The notes beneath the pieces were generated by a model. It had not been told where the DNA came from, did no database searches, and saw only the letters and a list, made by a program, of their open reading frames with translations. A DNA stretch of 64,000 bases, from assembly GCF_020283565.1 (NCBI RefSeq), contig NC_060065.1, forward strand, positions 40,908,409 to 40,972,408, written 5' to 3'. Below are positions 50,566 to 62,825 of this stretch, in pieces. Source of the DNA: Trifolium pratense (Eukaryota > Streptophyta > Magnoliopsida > Fabales > Fabaceae). Positions within the stretch are counted from its first letter, which is position 1, and every line of letters starts with the position of its first letter. The position numbers and the translations under genes are program-made.

Positions 50566-52260
50566 ATCCCCACAAGCATACTCATGTCCAGTTTCCTCCC
50601 AAATCAATAATCAGATTGTGATCCCCCCTAATAATAGTCAAAGTAAACAGCATCTAGATATCAACATAACCAGCCATTCAAACCTGTCATGTTTCAGCGA
50701 CTTAAATTCAGTGAACTATGCCATATATCAACCAAACCTTAACTTAGAAGAGCGCTATTTAACTTAAGTATAAGTTATTTCTATAAGAAAAGATAAAATC
50801 AAGTCAAACAATTTTCATGTAAGGTATAAGTTGTTTTCATAAACTATCCCGGAGAACTTACGAAAATAAGCTTAAAACAGCTTACAGACAAATCACAGGA
50901 TGTTTCCATAAGCTCTCCTTAACAGACTCACGAGTGTTTATGCCAGTAGATAAACTCAAATACGTAAATCAAAACAAATCCTACGTATGGTTGGCTTCCA
51001 AATAACAAATCAATAACTTTATCTATAAATGTTTTGTGCTTTAACAAAAACGATTTACTTATAAAATGAACTAGATTCATATTTCACCCCAAGCACATTG
51101 TCTTAAACAGTAAAACTACAGCATTTCCAGTCTATTTAAAATGGAACCAAGAAACTCCAAGAGTTTGGTCTAGTGGTAAAAAGACAGGTCTTGGATCCAG
51201 GAGGTCCTCGGTTCGATCACCGCTAGTGCTCTTGGAGGGAGGTAAATATGAAGTGCTCTAAGAGCCCTAAGGTATTCCCTACCTTGGACTGGGGCACCAA
51301 CCCCTCACCCTAAATGTTGTACTCCAAAAATAAAATGTAACCAAGAAACACAACTCAATCTTATGCACTTCTTTTAGATATATTTAAGATGGTGGAACTT
51401 TAGACAAACAGTGTTAGTTAATTTTAGTGTTAAAACAGTGGAAAGTTGAAACTGTTGAGCTCTATGCTCCTTCTTTAAGAAACCAACCAAATCACCTGAA
51501 ACTATCCTTACTTACACATCACAGAAATAACCAATTCAACATATGCTTGCTCATTTGACTAGAAATTGGAATGCCACATACATAGTTCCAAATTTCTAAC
51601 GTTTACATCAACAAGTTCAACAAAACAAAGCACACAAATGAACTTATAGAATACAATTTCACCAATACACACAAGATGTCAATAGTCAAATAGTAATGAT
51701 TACACATAACAAAGCAAAGGAAACTTTTTTTTTTTTCAATTTAAAAACAAAACAACCTATCTCTTACATTTGTGTGCCCACAGAACCAATTTTATATTCA
51801 ACAACCACCATTTAAGGTAAACACACCCAAAAAAAAATGCTTTCAACTAAAGAAACCAGTGAACCACCCCAAAAAAAAATTCATTTATTTTAATTATTTT
51901 CATATAAATAAAAAAATTCAACCCCACAAAACAAAATCAAAAACAAAAAATACCCTTTTGCTCCACATACCAGAAGCTAAAAAAAAAAATCAATTTTTCT
52001 TCAAGAGAAAAAGAAAAAAACCCAGAAAAGATAAAGACATTATCTCAAACCTGAGATCCAAACAAGTACAAAGAAAGTACAAAACAACCCACCAATCAAA
52101 CACAATGCAAGATAAAATTTTAAACAAACCTTCAAAACATTGAAGAAATCTGAGCAAAACCCACCAACACTTCACCTCATTACTCTCATTTTCAATCTTC
52201 AAAAAGATTCCTTTTTTTTCTTTCAACAAAACAAAAAACACCTTCCTCTTCTCACTACTA
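50566..52260 (-). promoter_or_regulatory. UBP15 5' UTR, probable leader intron and promoter
   Basis: A likely acceptor (TTATTAG before GGGGGGATCACAATC, near 50630) and a likely first non-coding exon near 52100-52200 (minus: TGAGGTGAAGTGTTGGTGGG...TTTTGAAG|GTTTG) suggest one long 5' UTR intron. This is inferred from signals only. The 51156-51331 SINE lies inside. The A/C-rich tract 51770-52150 on the plus strand is T/G-rich in the sense of the gene. Confidence 0.4.
51156..51331 (+). mobile_element. tRNA-derived SINE, full length, upstream of UBP15
   Basis: Box A TTTGGTCTAGTGG (51164-51176) and box B GGTTCGATCACC (51210-51221), then a non-tRNA body ending CACCCTAAATGTTGTACTCC and an A-rich tail. 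An 18-bp duplication AAAATG(G/T)AACCAAGAAAC flanks it at 51138-51155 and 51332-51349 (one mismatch). It lies antisense to UBP15. Confidence 0.93.
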
Positions 52261-53167
52261 CAAGTACAACCACACTCTTTTGTTCTTTAACGTTTTAAGG
52301 GATATTCTAACCTGCGGTAACAAGGTACATGAGTTCCAATCAAGAGCCATACACGTGGCAATAGATAAGCTGTTGATGATATCGAAGTGTTTGTGACCGT
52401 TGATGAAGTTTGTGGGACATGGTTTTATGATGTTCCCAATGATTTGATAAAGGTGACACGTGTACGGGTGATGCATTAATAAGAGCATAATTGTGTTGTT
52501 GGTCAGAGTAGAGAGACGAATAAATTTTGAATTGGGAGATGAAGGAGAAAAAATAAAAATAATATTAAAATAATAAACTTTTTGATCTGAGTCATGTGAT
52601 GTGACAGAGCTGTGACAGTCTTTTGCTCCGAATATTACAATGTCAGTGGTAACATAGTTGGAATTTGGGACCAAAATATATTGCTGCTACTATTTTTTTT
52701 AACACTCCCATACACAATTTTTTTTAAAAAAATAATTTTATTATATTTTATTATATATATAAAAAAATTCATATTTTAAATAAATTTTGAAAAATTCACA
52801 TTTTAAATAAATTTTGGTTAGAAATACCTGTATCCAACTATCTAATTCGGGTATTAAAGAATTTACATTTTTTTTTACATCTTTTGTTAAAAATATTCTT
52901 AGTAGAGCCATGTGTGTGGATGTATTAGATTGTTTATAGATTGTTTATTTTATTTGATGACTATGAAAAATCTAGTAACAAATTGAGAATTATATGTCCA
53001 AAGTACAGTTTTTTACTAAAATTATCAGATAATTTTGAAAATCTATGAATAAAAATGGATTTAAATCTTATAAATTGAGATGATAGTACTATATAAGGTA
53101 AGAAAATTAATTCACTTGAGCTGATATAACATTATATTGGTAAAGATTGATGTTCCAATTTTAAATA
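52261..53167. other. Intergenic, upstream of UBP15
   Basis: The 138-codon minus frame at 52258-52674 has no domain and lies in what should be promoter; not called. AAATAAATTTTGAAAAATTCACATTTTAAATAAATTTTGG near 52790 holds a short direct repeat of about 27 bp. Confidence 0.4.
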
Positions 53168-53710
53168 CTTTTTTTTTATTTAAGATGAAAATAAAAAAGA
53201 CAAACAAGATAATGAGAACGCTGTGTCAAGACATTCATTGCATCCGCAAGCAGCACATGCGCTATTTGCGGAGGGGAGAAGTCTATAACTTAAGATTAAC
53301 GTCTAATTAAGCAACATGTTTAGCCAACCAATCAGCACATTTATTTCTTTCTCTAAGAGTATGAGAGAACGATAAAAACCAATTACGCATTCAGAAGATA
53401 CGAATCTGACCAAGAACAATTGCGTGAGGGTGAAAATTATTTTCAATGATGAAATCAATAGCTGATTTGGAATCAGATTCCAAGGTAATCGTCCGGTAAC
53501 CTAAACCCCAAGCCAGTTGAGGCCCTTTGAGGATGGCATAAAGCTCTGCCAAAAGGTTAGAAGCACAACCACATGAACCAGAGAAACCATTCAACCATTC
53601 GCCAATATCATTGCGGATAAGACCACCAAAACTAGCATGGCCCGAATTTCAAAAAGAGCTACCATCCACGTTTAACATCACACACTGAGTTGTTGGTGAA
53701 TTCCACGTTC
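53168..53710 (-). mobile_element. 5'-truncated LINE with RNase H (RVT_3) fragment
   Basis: Minus-strand frames give CVMLNVDGSSF, a stop, NSGHASFGGLIRND, NLLAELYAILKGPQLAWGLG, TITLESDSKSAIDFI and, further on, WFLSFSHTLRERNKCADWLA: an RNase H type-1 fold with the Asp, Glu (AELYAI) and Asp (LESDS) residues, as in plant LINE-type retroelements. Stops and a frame change show it is dead. A T run at 53168-53177 is the poly(A) tail. The flanks CAATTTTAAATACT (about 53154-53167) and CAATTTCAAACACT (about 53711-53724) are a decayed duplication (12 of 14). Confidence 0.8.
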
Positions 53711-53724
53711 AATTTCAAACACTC

Positions 53725-55849
53725 TAATTATAGAAGTTGAAATTTTAGTTATTAATTTTCTTTTATAAATATATCATTCAAATCGCGACACACAAGGTCT
53801 TCCTCGACTATTTGGAGCCCTGTTTGAATATTATAAATAATCCCTAATAAAAACTCAACTTTTTCTCTACAAAAAAATACGCGATTTTTTTTAAATGTCA
53901 TTTTTTATTTTAACTGTTAATAACATAAAAATCAATGATTAAATTTAAAATTACTAGAATTAAAATCATGCCTAAAAAAGAAATTGTAAGGACTTGAATC
54001 AATTAATGACCTTACACCTAAAAACATTATAAGCTACCACTAATCTATTGATACACATTTAATATTTTATGAGTATACAAGTTATATACATGTATGGAGT
54101 AACTATATTTATAGGACTCAAAATTTTGAGATCTAATACCTACACACCAGTTGGCGACACATAAATATCTGTGGAGATATTTTAGGAATTAATATATAAA
54201 AATGCTTGCTTGTATAAAAAAGTTTACATTGTACGAAAATTAATCTTTGTTAGTAATGAGAGAGAAGAAACCTTTTTTTTTTTGGTGATAGAGAGAAGAA
54301 ACTTAATTGGTTAACATTCTTGCATTGAATTCTTAGTGATGCTTTTGTTAATATTTTAAGATAGGAAAGAACATATATTATGATTTATGCAAAAATTATA
54401 TATTAATTAATGAATCCATATTTATTTAGTACTATATTGGTAGATCTTGTGAAAAAGATAATTTAGAAGGATAATTCTTTCATTATGAAATTCCATTAAT
54501 TCTGAGTTATACTTGTTTTATTCTATTTTCATCCTTTTTTTATTACAAAAACCATCAGTATGTTGATTTTCCTACGCAATTCTATCATAAAACATGAATT
54601 CAATACTGGATACCAAATCAATTTAATCAGAGACATTGTTTCTCCTTAAAGATGAATTTAATATGCTTAGTACAAACATTCATTATGAAGAATTATATAA
54701 CCTGACTAGAACAAACAATTTCTCCTTTAAACATGAATTTATGACACCAAGTTTTTTTTTGAAAACAATTTATGACACTAAGTGCGCTTAATTTTTTTAT
54801 TTTTTTTGGTACATGCTTAATTTAATATAGATGAGAAATACTCTATCCTTGATAATCTACCTCTTAGATAATTTAAGAGTATTTGTCCAATAATCAATTA
54901 ATGAGAACAAGTGTTTTAAGTATATTTACATATGAAATCTACAACTAACAGATAACCAAATTTTATTTCAAATGTATATAACTTTTTTTTATTAATTGAT
55001 GAATAAATACCCTCAAATTATTAAGAAATAAATTAAGAAAAAATCTTAACCTATAGTAATATAATATGCTTTGTGCAAACATCGCAAAACGTAGGCTTGA
55101 TTTAGTTAAAGCAATTTTATCATGTCCAGACCCAAAACAATATTATATTGTTAAAGTATTGTGTTTATTTCTTGCAGAAAGACCTCAGTCCTTAATGTAG
55201 AAGAACATGTTCTTTAACCTAGATATTGAGTTTAAGTGGTTAATGAACTTCTTTTAGGATAGTTCATTTAGGAGAATTCGAATTCGATTGCTAATAAAAA
55301 TAATAACTAATCAGACTTTTTTAACTTCGCGAACGAACTTTAAATTATCAGAACTCCTTTCGCCGAGAGTCAGAGAGCAAATGCCCAAAAAAATGAAAAA
55401 GAACATGTTCTTTGAAAGTAACTTAAACGTATTCAATAGCCTTAAACACTTAAGTGAGTGTCCTAATTAGTGAGAAGCATTTGAAGAACCTAAATATCTT
55501 TGATTGAACTTGATATTGATTGTCTCTACTCTCTATTGTTCCTCTTCTTGTTTGGATGTACAATAGTACTAATTGCTTGAGTACAAACAAGTTAATGTTT
55601 TATGTGACTTTTGGATGCATCTTTGTTTTAAAGGAATTTTAACCTCTGAAAGTGGTGGGAACCACTATATGAAGCTCATATCAATTTGGAATCAAACAAG
55701 TGGAAAATTGGTCTGGCAGCAAGAAACATGGTCCGGTTGATTTTATAAACATGGTCGTGTTTCGTGCCTAGTGCTTAAACATAGTACTTCAATGATATTC
55801 TTCTTTACATTATATTTTTGTAAAATAGATATTGAACACTTTATAATTG
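53725..55849. other. Intergenic, nothing assigned
   Basis: AT-rich. 55310-55380 carries the relative of the 35030 repeat. ACATGAATTTATGACACCAAG and CAATTTATGACACTAAGTG (54733, 54768) are a short direct repeat. No gene. Confidence 0.4.
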
Positions 55850-56290
55850 AGAGGATCTATAAATCTAATACCTCAAAATTTTAAGTAAAAATATAGTGTT
55901 GTGTAGTGGTTCAAGGTCCTATGTGATGATCCCCGGACCCCTTCATGAACCCAATAGTGGTAACAATGATTGTTGATTCGGCTCTCCTTGTGTCGAAAGT
56001 GTGTTTAGGCGGCATGTCCTGTTGAGTACCACAATGGCAGTGCAAGTGGATGAAATAACTTTCGTTTTAGGGGGAGCATACCCATAAAGAATATATAGAC
56101 TCACACTTGATGGAGAGATTGTTGCTATTTCAAGTGTGAATTGAGTCTCATATCGGATGGAAAAGTAAGTGAGATGACCCATAAATCCAATACCTTAAGA
56201 TTTTTGGTAAAAATTTGATATCCAACTCACTTGTATAGTGGTTCAAGATCCGATATAATAATTCTCGTACTCCCTCATGACTCAACACAC
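55850..56290. repeat. TRIM/LTR-like direct repeats of about 100 bp
   Basis: AAATCTAATACCTCAAAATTTTAAGTAAAAA...GTAGTGGTTCAAGGTCCTAT (about 55859-55950) is repeated as AAATCCAATACCTTAAGATT...GTATAGTGGTTCAAGATCCGAT (about 56184-56290). Between them lies GAATTGAGTCTCATATCGGA, a motif common at legume LTR/TRIM ends. It looks like a miniature LTR element or partial LTRs; no PBS or coding. Confidence 0.5.
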
Positions 56291-56432
56291 AATGATAGAA
56301 AGGAACATTTATAACCGACCAACTTTGGTCTTCCATCCATTCCTTAACTATTTTTTGGTACATCCATTCCTTAACAATTTGATGTTTAATGTATAGTGCA
56401 CACAGATTATTAAAATGTAATAAATAATTATA

Positions 56433-56615
56433 GAATTTAATTTATATGCACTGTCGGTGTAAAATTATTTTGCACATGCGTCAAATAATATACCGACCCA
56501 TCATGTATGGTAATTAAAAACACATGATGTGTCACATTCATTAAATGATGTGGCAGCGTATCATTGAATGTATGTGTAAAAAAAATTACACCGACGGTAC
56601 ACAACAATTAAACTC
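56433..56615. mobile_element. 183-bp MITE with 9-bp target duplication (copy B)
   Basis: Same family as 32333-32516, reverse orientation, roughly 90% identical by eye. Starts GAATTTAATTTATATGCACT and ends ACACAACAATTAAACTC. A perfect 9-bp duplication ATAATTATA lies at 56424-56432 and 56616-56624. Confidence 0.92.
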
Positions 56616-56649
56616 ATAATTATATAGTTGGACTAGAAATTCCTGTTTA

Positions 56650-56960
56650 GATTTCCGACTCTTTTAATACCTCAAATTATAGTTATTGTCTTTTTCGATG
56701 TTTTTCTATTTGGTTCTTCCGTGAACATTTATTTTACTTATGGTCAAATAAATTCTTGTATTCATTTACTTCCTATCAAAACAGTCTCAAACATTTTCAA
56801 CATACATATTTATTAAATTTTGTCAAATATAGTCATCGTTTTGAATTGACAATTGGCTACATGACACTTAAATTGTATGGTGTGATTGTCCAAACGACAC
56901 TTAACACTTCACATCAGCACATTTAATGGTGTTAGAAAATTGATGTCAACAGAGGGATCA
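56650..56960. repeat. Second copy of the 10640-10920 dispersed repeat
   Basis: See the blocks listed for 10640-10920; same order and orientation. Confidence 0.55.
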
Positions 56961-57498
56961 AATTGAAGAAACATCTAAAACAAGTACTAATTTCAGATGC
57001 TGAAAGAGTCAAAGACCTATTTGAGGGTGAGTTACAAAGACCTGAAAGTAAGTTATAAAGACAGGGATCAATGTGAACCGCTGAAGGTGTGGCTCTATTG
57101 GTTTTTCCAAATTTTGGGGTTGAGAAGATTGGAGGAAGGGAAAATATATGGTGTGGAGGGCAGCTCAATCCAAAGGTAAATAAAAGCAGTGTGGATATAC
57201 ACAACTTAAACTACTTTTGCACACCCTAATATGAACCTTGAAACGAAAACAAAAAAGCATAAAGAACAATACATTGATAATTAACAATTAAGAAATGGAG
57301 TAGCTGTTACTTGAATTGAATTCCCTTGGTAGGTTAGAATTCTTGAGTCCTCTAACACATACATTGATATAAGAAAAACATCTTTATCTTATTAATTGCA
57401 AAATTATTTAGCTATGTGAGAGTAAAGTGGTCTGTTTTCTCACTATAAAACTACTTAGCTAGGCAATTCTATGATGTTTGAAATCAATATAATTTTTA
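56961..57498. other. Intergenic, nothing assigned
   Basis: Short frames on both strands at 56932-57204 show no domain. Confidence 0.35.
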
Positions 57499-57845
57499 GG
57501 TTAATTGCATATTTGGTCCTGACATTTATTTTATGTTTCAATTATATCTCTTAACGTTTTAAAAGTTTTAAATTAGTCCATTATATTACTAAAGTTACAA
57601 TAGTAGTTCATTTAATCAAGTTTCTGTTTAAAGCGTCCATGCAACTAACAAAGTTGCATACATGGGTAGCTTAATAGGGTGTCATGGCCCATGTGGAAGT
57701 TTTAGACGAAATAACTTAAAATTTGACGGAAAAAACTAACTTATTGTAACGTTAGTAATGTAAGGGTCCAACTTAAAAAAATTTAAACATAGAGGACGAA
57801 CTTGAAACTTAAAATAAACTTAAAGATTAAATATACAATTAAGCC
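57499..57845. mobile_element. Foldback element, about 347 bp
   Basis: GGTTAATTGCATATTTGGTC ... TTATTTTATGTTTC at the left; GAAACTTAAAATAAACTTAA-AGATTAAATATACAATTAAGCC at the right is its complement. Further inside, AATTAGTCCATTATATTACT pairs with AACGTTAGTAATGTAAGGGT. No coding frame; target duplication not clear. Confidence 0.7.
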
Positions 57846-57955
57846 ATTAGTTTGAAAAAGTAGACAACGGTATTCAAGTAGTAGCAATTTAATGTTTTTT
57901 TCAAGAAAACTGCAAAAATCATGGATTAGGGGAACTTTGCAATCCTTCTGTAATA

Positions 57956-58020
57956 AAACCCTGGCTGAAGCAGGGATTATCCTATATAAAAACTCTGGTT
58001 GAAGCAAGGATTATCCCATA
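57956..58020. repeat. Two-copy tandem repeat, about 33 bp
   Basis: AAACCCTGGCTGAAGCAGGG-ATTATCC and AAACTCTGGTTGAAGCAAGG-ATTATCCC. Confidence 0.75.
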
Positions 58021-58783
58021 ACTAGGCTTCAGATAGCAGGATCTAAGATCTTTGCAGGACTATCTATTACAAATACGCGCTAAAATTAATCAAATCATGT
58101 TATAGCTCTTGAATTTACGCTGCAGAAACAGTTTATGATTATTGGGTTTACCCAAATCAGGATCTACGAATTTTTGCATTGCATTAAATAAGATCGCGTT
58201 TCACACTGCATAAGCAGTTTAAAATGTCATAAAAAATGACTACAAGGATTGTGATTGTAACACCACCATAATTTATTAATTAATGGTTGATATTACTCGC
58301 TTTAGAGGAGCCGGATCCGTGATATAATAAGTACAAGTATATTAGACATTGGGATATAAAGAAATGACTACTGAGTTTGACAGTGATATAAAAAATGCAT
58401 CACTTTGCACAAAACAATTGGCAAAGGTTCAATTCATCAAAATCGAAAAACCAAAAAACACAAGCTGAAAATGTGTACACATACATATGTTGACATTTGC
58501 TACCTATTAATTAATAACCTGACTTTGAACTCATTGGACAAGATTCCAAGTTTGAAACCTAAGCACATTGTCAAAACTCATAATATTGACAGCTTTCTAC
58601 AGTTGAAACTATTTACCGTATCAGAATGCGGGACAGTAGTACAGCACTTTGTTATTTTGATTTGCTGATAGACACAAGAAGAAACATAGCTGCTATGATG
58701 AAATCAAAGATGATCAGTCCGAAGCTTTCAAAAATTCTGGACGAATTGATCAGAGGTCAAACTCCCAATCAACGAAAGTACAA
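58021..58783. other. Intergenic and TOM2B 3' UTR
   Basis: The 87-codon plus frame at 58405-58668 has no domain and lies antisense to the probable 3' UTR. Confidence 0.4.
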
Positions 58784-60289
58784 TTAATCCGTCTCTTGAG
58801 ATTGGTTTCCTGATTCATGTTCCTGATAGAGGAAAACAATTGAAAACGATCAGTCACACACGTAAAACCAAATCATACTTGAAGTTGACCCCACACACAC
58901 ATGCTTTTCTTAAAAACAAAGTCCTTCCTTTCTTTCTTCTCTGACAGATAAAAGTTCATTATAGACACAAATTTAATTAGATGAACAACAAAGGCTTTGA
59001 TGTCAAGGCAACAAAGCCATGTTATGCCCTCTTATCAGCTTCTTGTGTTCCTAGATTTCCTCCATTATACCATAAGCTCCATATCTTAAACATCAATGTC
59101 AACTGTAAGCCAAATATTCATAACTACATCAGCAACAAACCTATTATATCCATACCTTCTCAAGAACATGGGTTCGGGATAGTGAACTAAGCTGGCTACT
59201 TTCCATATTTGCAAGTAACTGAACCACAGTCTTCAGTTGTGGAACACTGCAAATTTCAACTCACATCAGCCATATTAAAAAACCAACTTATCATACACTC
59301 ACTGATAAAAAATTAAAAGAAACAACTGCGGTGCCTTCCAATTAATGTCAAATAGCAGCTATTGCTTAGAAAAATTTGAACAAATAACTATTGCTCCGCA
59401 ATTTAATATAGTGTTGTAAAAATTTCAAATAGCAGCTATAGAAACGCTACGCTAGTATAGTGTAATGGAATTTGAAAAAGAGTCTATTTTCCATGATCTG
59501 TGATTGATAACAGTAACACTGCTTCTAATCAGTAAACATCAATCAATACAATATACATTCAAGATGATAACACCGCTTCATAATCATAACACATAAAATG
59601 CGGCTTCGGTTCAAAATATACACATAACAATAATAATACAGCATAATGATAATCATTAATCAACTAGACAAAGAAAAGATTCAAACTTTTGCAATCCATT
59701 TTCCATATGTGCATCCAGCGACGATATTACCCGAGGCAACTGCTCTAAAACCTGTACAACAAAACACAAACATTCATTACACACACTCTATACACATTCT
59801 CTCAAATTCACCAACCACCTCACATCAATGCAATTACCTGCTCTGTATTCTTAATAGTAGAAACCTTTGCCAAAAGATTCTTAGGAAGCTTAACAAGTTT
59901 AGCCTACAAAAAAACAAAAAATTCAAAACCCTAAAAATCAATAATCACGTTTCAAAGTCCTATTAGGTTCACTAAACATCAATTTCAATTAAAATCCATT
60001 GGAATCATAATCATAATCATAATCAGAATCAGAATCAATTATTGTTTCTGTGAATTTTGAATTTTGAATGAAATTGAGGAAGAGGAGATTGTACCTGAGC
60101 AGGAGAAGAGTGTTGCATGAGATGAAGAAGGTTTGATGTGGATTGAACCGTCTGTGAGATTTGTTCGGCAACTATTGCTTTGGCGGTGTCGCCGGTGGAG
60201 GAAGCGCCTTGTGTCGACATAGTTCGCCACAACGACCTTCGTCTGCTAGCGGTTGGTGGATCTTGTCGCCGTCGTTCCATTTTTTCCAT
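58784..60289 (-). CDS. TOM2B: Tobamovirus multiplication protein 2B-like protein
   Basis: A small basic plant protein. Arabidopsis TOM2B was found as a host factor in a locus needed for efficient tobamovirus multiplication; its normal cell role is not known to me. Five exons, minus: 60289-60095, 59903-59838, 59751-59687, 59246-59156, 58822-58784; 456 nt, 151 residues, phases consistent, GT..AG everywhere. The Arg-rich start MEKMERRRQDPP is followed by GDTAKAIVAEQISQTVQSTS, NLLHLMQHSSPAQ, LVKLPKNLLAKVSTIKNTEQ, VLEQLPRVISSLDAHMENGL, VPQLKTVVQLLANMESSQLS and the tail EHESGNQSQETD. ATGs at 60289 and 60280 are both possible starts; a third (MSTQG, 60219) would drop the basic part. No signal peptide or membrane segment. 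The name comes from recollected family sequence; the gene structure itself is firm. Confidence 0.8.
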
Positions 60290-60448
60290 CGCTTTTATTG
60301 TTTCACTGCTATTTTTTCATTTTTTACTTTTTACTGCTCATAATTTCTAACTTGTAATTTTCTTTGTGATTGTGATATGAATGATGATCATCTCATAAGT
60401 TTTAGATTAAGGATAAGGATGAGAAAACATTTTGTAATTTTTTTTAGG
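60290..60448 (-). promoter_or_regulatory. TOM2B upstream region
   Basis: Only 160 bp separate the ATG from the next element. No convincing TATA box. If the promoter is longer, it includes the foldback repeat at 60449-60778. Confidence 0.3.
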
Positions 60449-60778
60449 CAAAATTACAAGGTCCTTTATCTTATTTTTTTGTAACAGTTTGGTCCTTTAT
60501 CTTTTTTTTGTAATAATTTGGTCATTTATCTTTTTTTTTTGTAACACTTTGGTCCTTATCTTATTTATTTATAAAAAATAAAGGACCAAAGTGTTACAAA
60601 TAAAAAAAGATAAAGGACCAAACTGTTACAAAAAAAGGGACTAAAATGTTACAAATAAAAAAAATAAAGGACTAAAGTGTTACAAATAAAAGATAAAGGA
60701 CCAAAATGTTACAAAAAAAAGATAAAGAACCAAAGTGTTACAAAAAAATAAGATAAAGGACTTGTAGTGTAATTTTGC
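60449..60778. mobile_element. Foldback element built from about 29-bp tandem units
   Basis: Left half: about 4 copies of GGTCCTTTATCTT(T)n-GTAACANTTT. Right half: about 6 copies of the complement, AAAGTGTTACAAATAAAAGA-TAAAGGACC with small changes. The turn is at about 60565-60580. The outer ends GCAAAATTACAAGGTCC and GGACTTGTAGTGTAATTTTGC pair as short terminal repeats. Confidence 0.8.
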
Positions 60779-61049
60779 ATTTTTTTTATTAACCTTTGAT
60801 TTGTTTTTAGGGAGGCAGCTTGGTAATTTTAGAGTTGGTAAATGCTGGTTAAGAATTGTTTTTATAAGAAATTGAAAATATTTTGTAATTTAAAAAGCTT
60901 AAATATGAAAATGGTTTTTTTAATATTTAGAGTTTTGATTTTAACTAGTTCAGAGACGGCTTTTATTCATATTTAAGTTCATTATTATATTAAAATAAAA
61001 ATTTATAGAATAAAATATTTAAAAAGTCATTGGGTTAATTGGAATATTG
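60779..61049. other. AT-rich spacer
   Basis: No gene or repeat seen. Confidence 0.35.
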
Positions 61050-61725
61050 AGTGCTCGGATAGGGAGCACGACGGGTTGGGGCTTCGGAGGATAAGGGAAT
61101 TTAACATACAATTGTTGGGAAAGTGGTGGTGGAGATCACATATCGATAAGATGGATTTGTTGTTTTAAGATGTTGGTGGCTATGTATGGTTTCGAGGGTG
61201 GAAAGATCCAATCCAGTGGGAAGTTGACGTCGCGATGGTGGTGTGATTTGTTGTTTGTGAAGGAGTGTGGCGGTGTGTGAGTGGCAAATTAGGTTGGCGA
61301 GAGGGCGGTGAGGGTAGTTTGGTAAGCTTTGGGTTGAACGGTTAAATTAGTTGGTTTTTTGTTGTGCTTTGCATATTAATCCTAAGAGCTCTTTAATTTG
61401 GAGGTGTTCATATGTTCCGAAAGGTGGTTAAGCAATACAATAAATTGATTTGGATGACTTGTTGTTGGATTATTTGTAAAGAAAATCTCATATTTTCAAT
61501 AATCAGATGCTATCTCAGTCTCAATTGCTGGACAAAGTTAAAGTCATGACTTTATGGTGGCTAAGTCTAAGAAGTCGAATTTTAATTATGATGATGTTTT
61601 TGGTTTGCACCTTAATTGGTTAGGCTTTGGTTGTCTCTTTTGTCTAAACTCTCGTAGCATTGTTATTCTAGGCACATCTTATACTAGAATATTGTAATTC
61701 AATTTTTTAACTTCTTCAAAAAAGA
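61050..61725 (+). mobile_element. 5'-truncated LINE: C-terminal end of the reverse-transcriptase polyprotein
   Basis: Plus-strand frames: LGLRRIREFNIQLLGKWWWR, SHIDKMDLLF, then after a frame change MYGFEGGKIQSSGKLTSRWW, and later LIFSNNQMLSQSQLLDKVKV followed by KSKKSNFNYDDVFGLHLNWL. This is the zf-RVT region and tail of plant non-LTR elements. Several stops and frame changes; dead. The end near 61725 is A-rich (TTCAAAAAAGAAAGG). Confidence 0.8.
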
Positions 61726-62825
61726 AAGGAAGGCTTATATCCTATATCTTGTCATTTTACCATTAGCAATTTAGCATCTAGCAAGCTAAGAAATCCAAAC
61801 ATATCATCAAAACACCGAGGATTAGTTTTAGCATTCGAAGTATGTGATTTTCTTTTGCCATCCTATTCATTTTCTTGCGCGTCCTACGAATTTATAAAAA
61901 TACCTCTATCCACTACTTAGATAGTGGAACACCTTACCAACTTTCTTTTTTATAACGTTCACTACTTAAATAGCAGACGACATTTTTTAAAAATTTCTCA
62001 TTTTTATAACGTTCCGCTTCTCTCTTTTAACTTTAAGGATAACCAAATCATCAAAACAACATAATATCTAGAAAATAACATGATAAAGAAAGATGTAATA
62101 AAGACAATTTATAGATATTGCATAATCCAAAAGTGTTACCCAACTCATTATGTTCCTCCCCAAACCAACAACCACCTTATAGCTCCTACTAACTTAAAGA
62201 AATACTTAACCGCATCATTTTTTGAGACACCAAGCTTAAAGCCAATACCTTCTTTTAGACCCTTAAGCTAACTCTTCAGAAGTTGCAGTATATAGTTTTA
62301 AAATCAGTATCCCACTGAAGCTTACAGCAGGTTTGAAATCAGAACATGTGCGGGCGAGAGCAAGCTACAGAAACTACGAAATTGGATCCGCTAGCTAAAG
62401 CAAAATTTCTCTCCAAAACATTTTATTGTATCTATCTTTCTATATATCTTTCTTTCTCTATTCTTATAGGCAGACACATTACAATGATCAAACAATAAAA
62501 ATATAATGCAAAAGAAATATTGTGCTGGATAAATTAAAACTTAAAACAAAAACAGATTGAATATGTTATGAGGAAATAACATAACAGTGTGCTTGAATAT
62601 ATAGAAACATCAGTAGCAGTCAATGTCTTGAACAAACAATGAAAAAAATGATCTTCAACATCACAAATGCTTATTGGCACATCCTTTTCACCTAGATTAA
62701 ATTATTTAACAAGTGCAAGCTACACTTTTTTATATATAGAAAAAAGGTTAGACAAGTTGGGTCCTAAATATTCATCAGAGTCGAGGAAAGTCTCGAGACT
62801 TAGAGAACACTTACAGAGGTCTTAC
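61726..62825. other. Intergenic, nothing assigned
   Basis: TTTATAACGTTC occurs twice (61950, 61994) with CACTACTTA-type flanks. No gene. Confidence 0.4.

Noticed and set aside
50566..50607. UBP15 start at the upstream in-frame ATG (50607)
   Set aside because: Adds residues not seen in the family, which starts MLEPR at 50565.
51160..51225. Possible tRNA gene
   Set aside because: Has Pol III boxes but no cloverleaf anticodon or acceptor pairing was apparent, and the long body, A-rich tail and 18-bp duplication make it a SINE.
52258..52674. 138-codon minus-strand open frame
   Set aside because: No domain, in the expected promoter of UBP15, composition typical of translated AT-rich DNA.
60449..60778. 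CRISPR-like array of about 29-bp units
   Set aside because: Plant nuclear context, no spacers between units, units inverted on the other arm; it is a foldback repeat.
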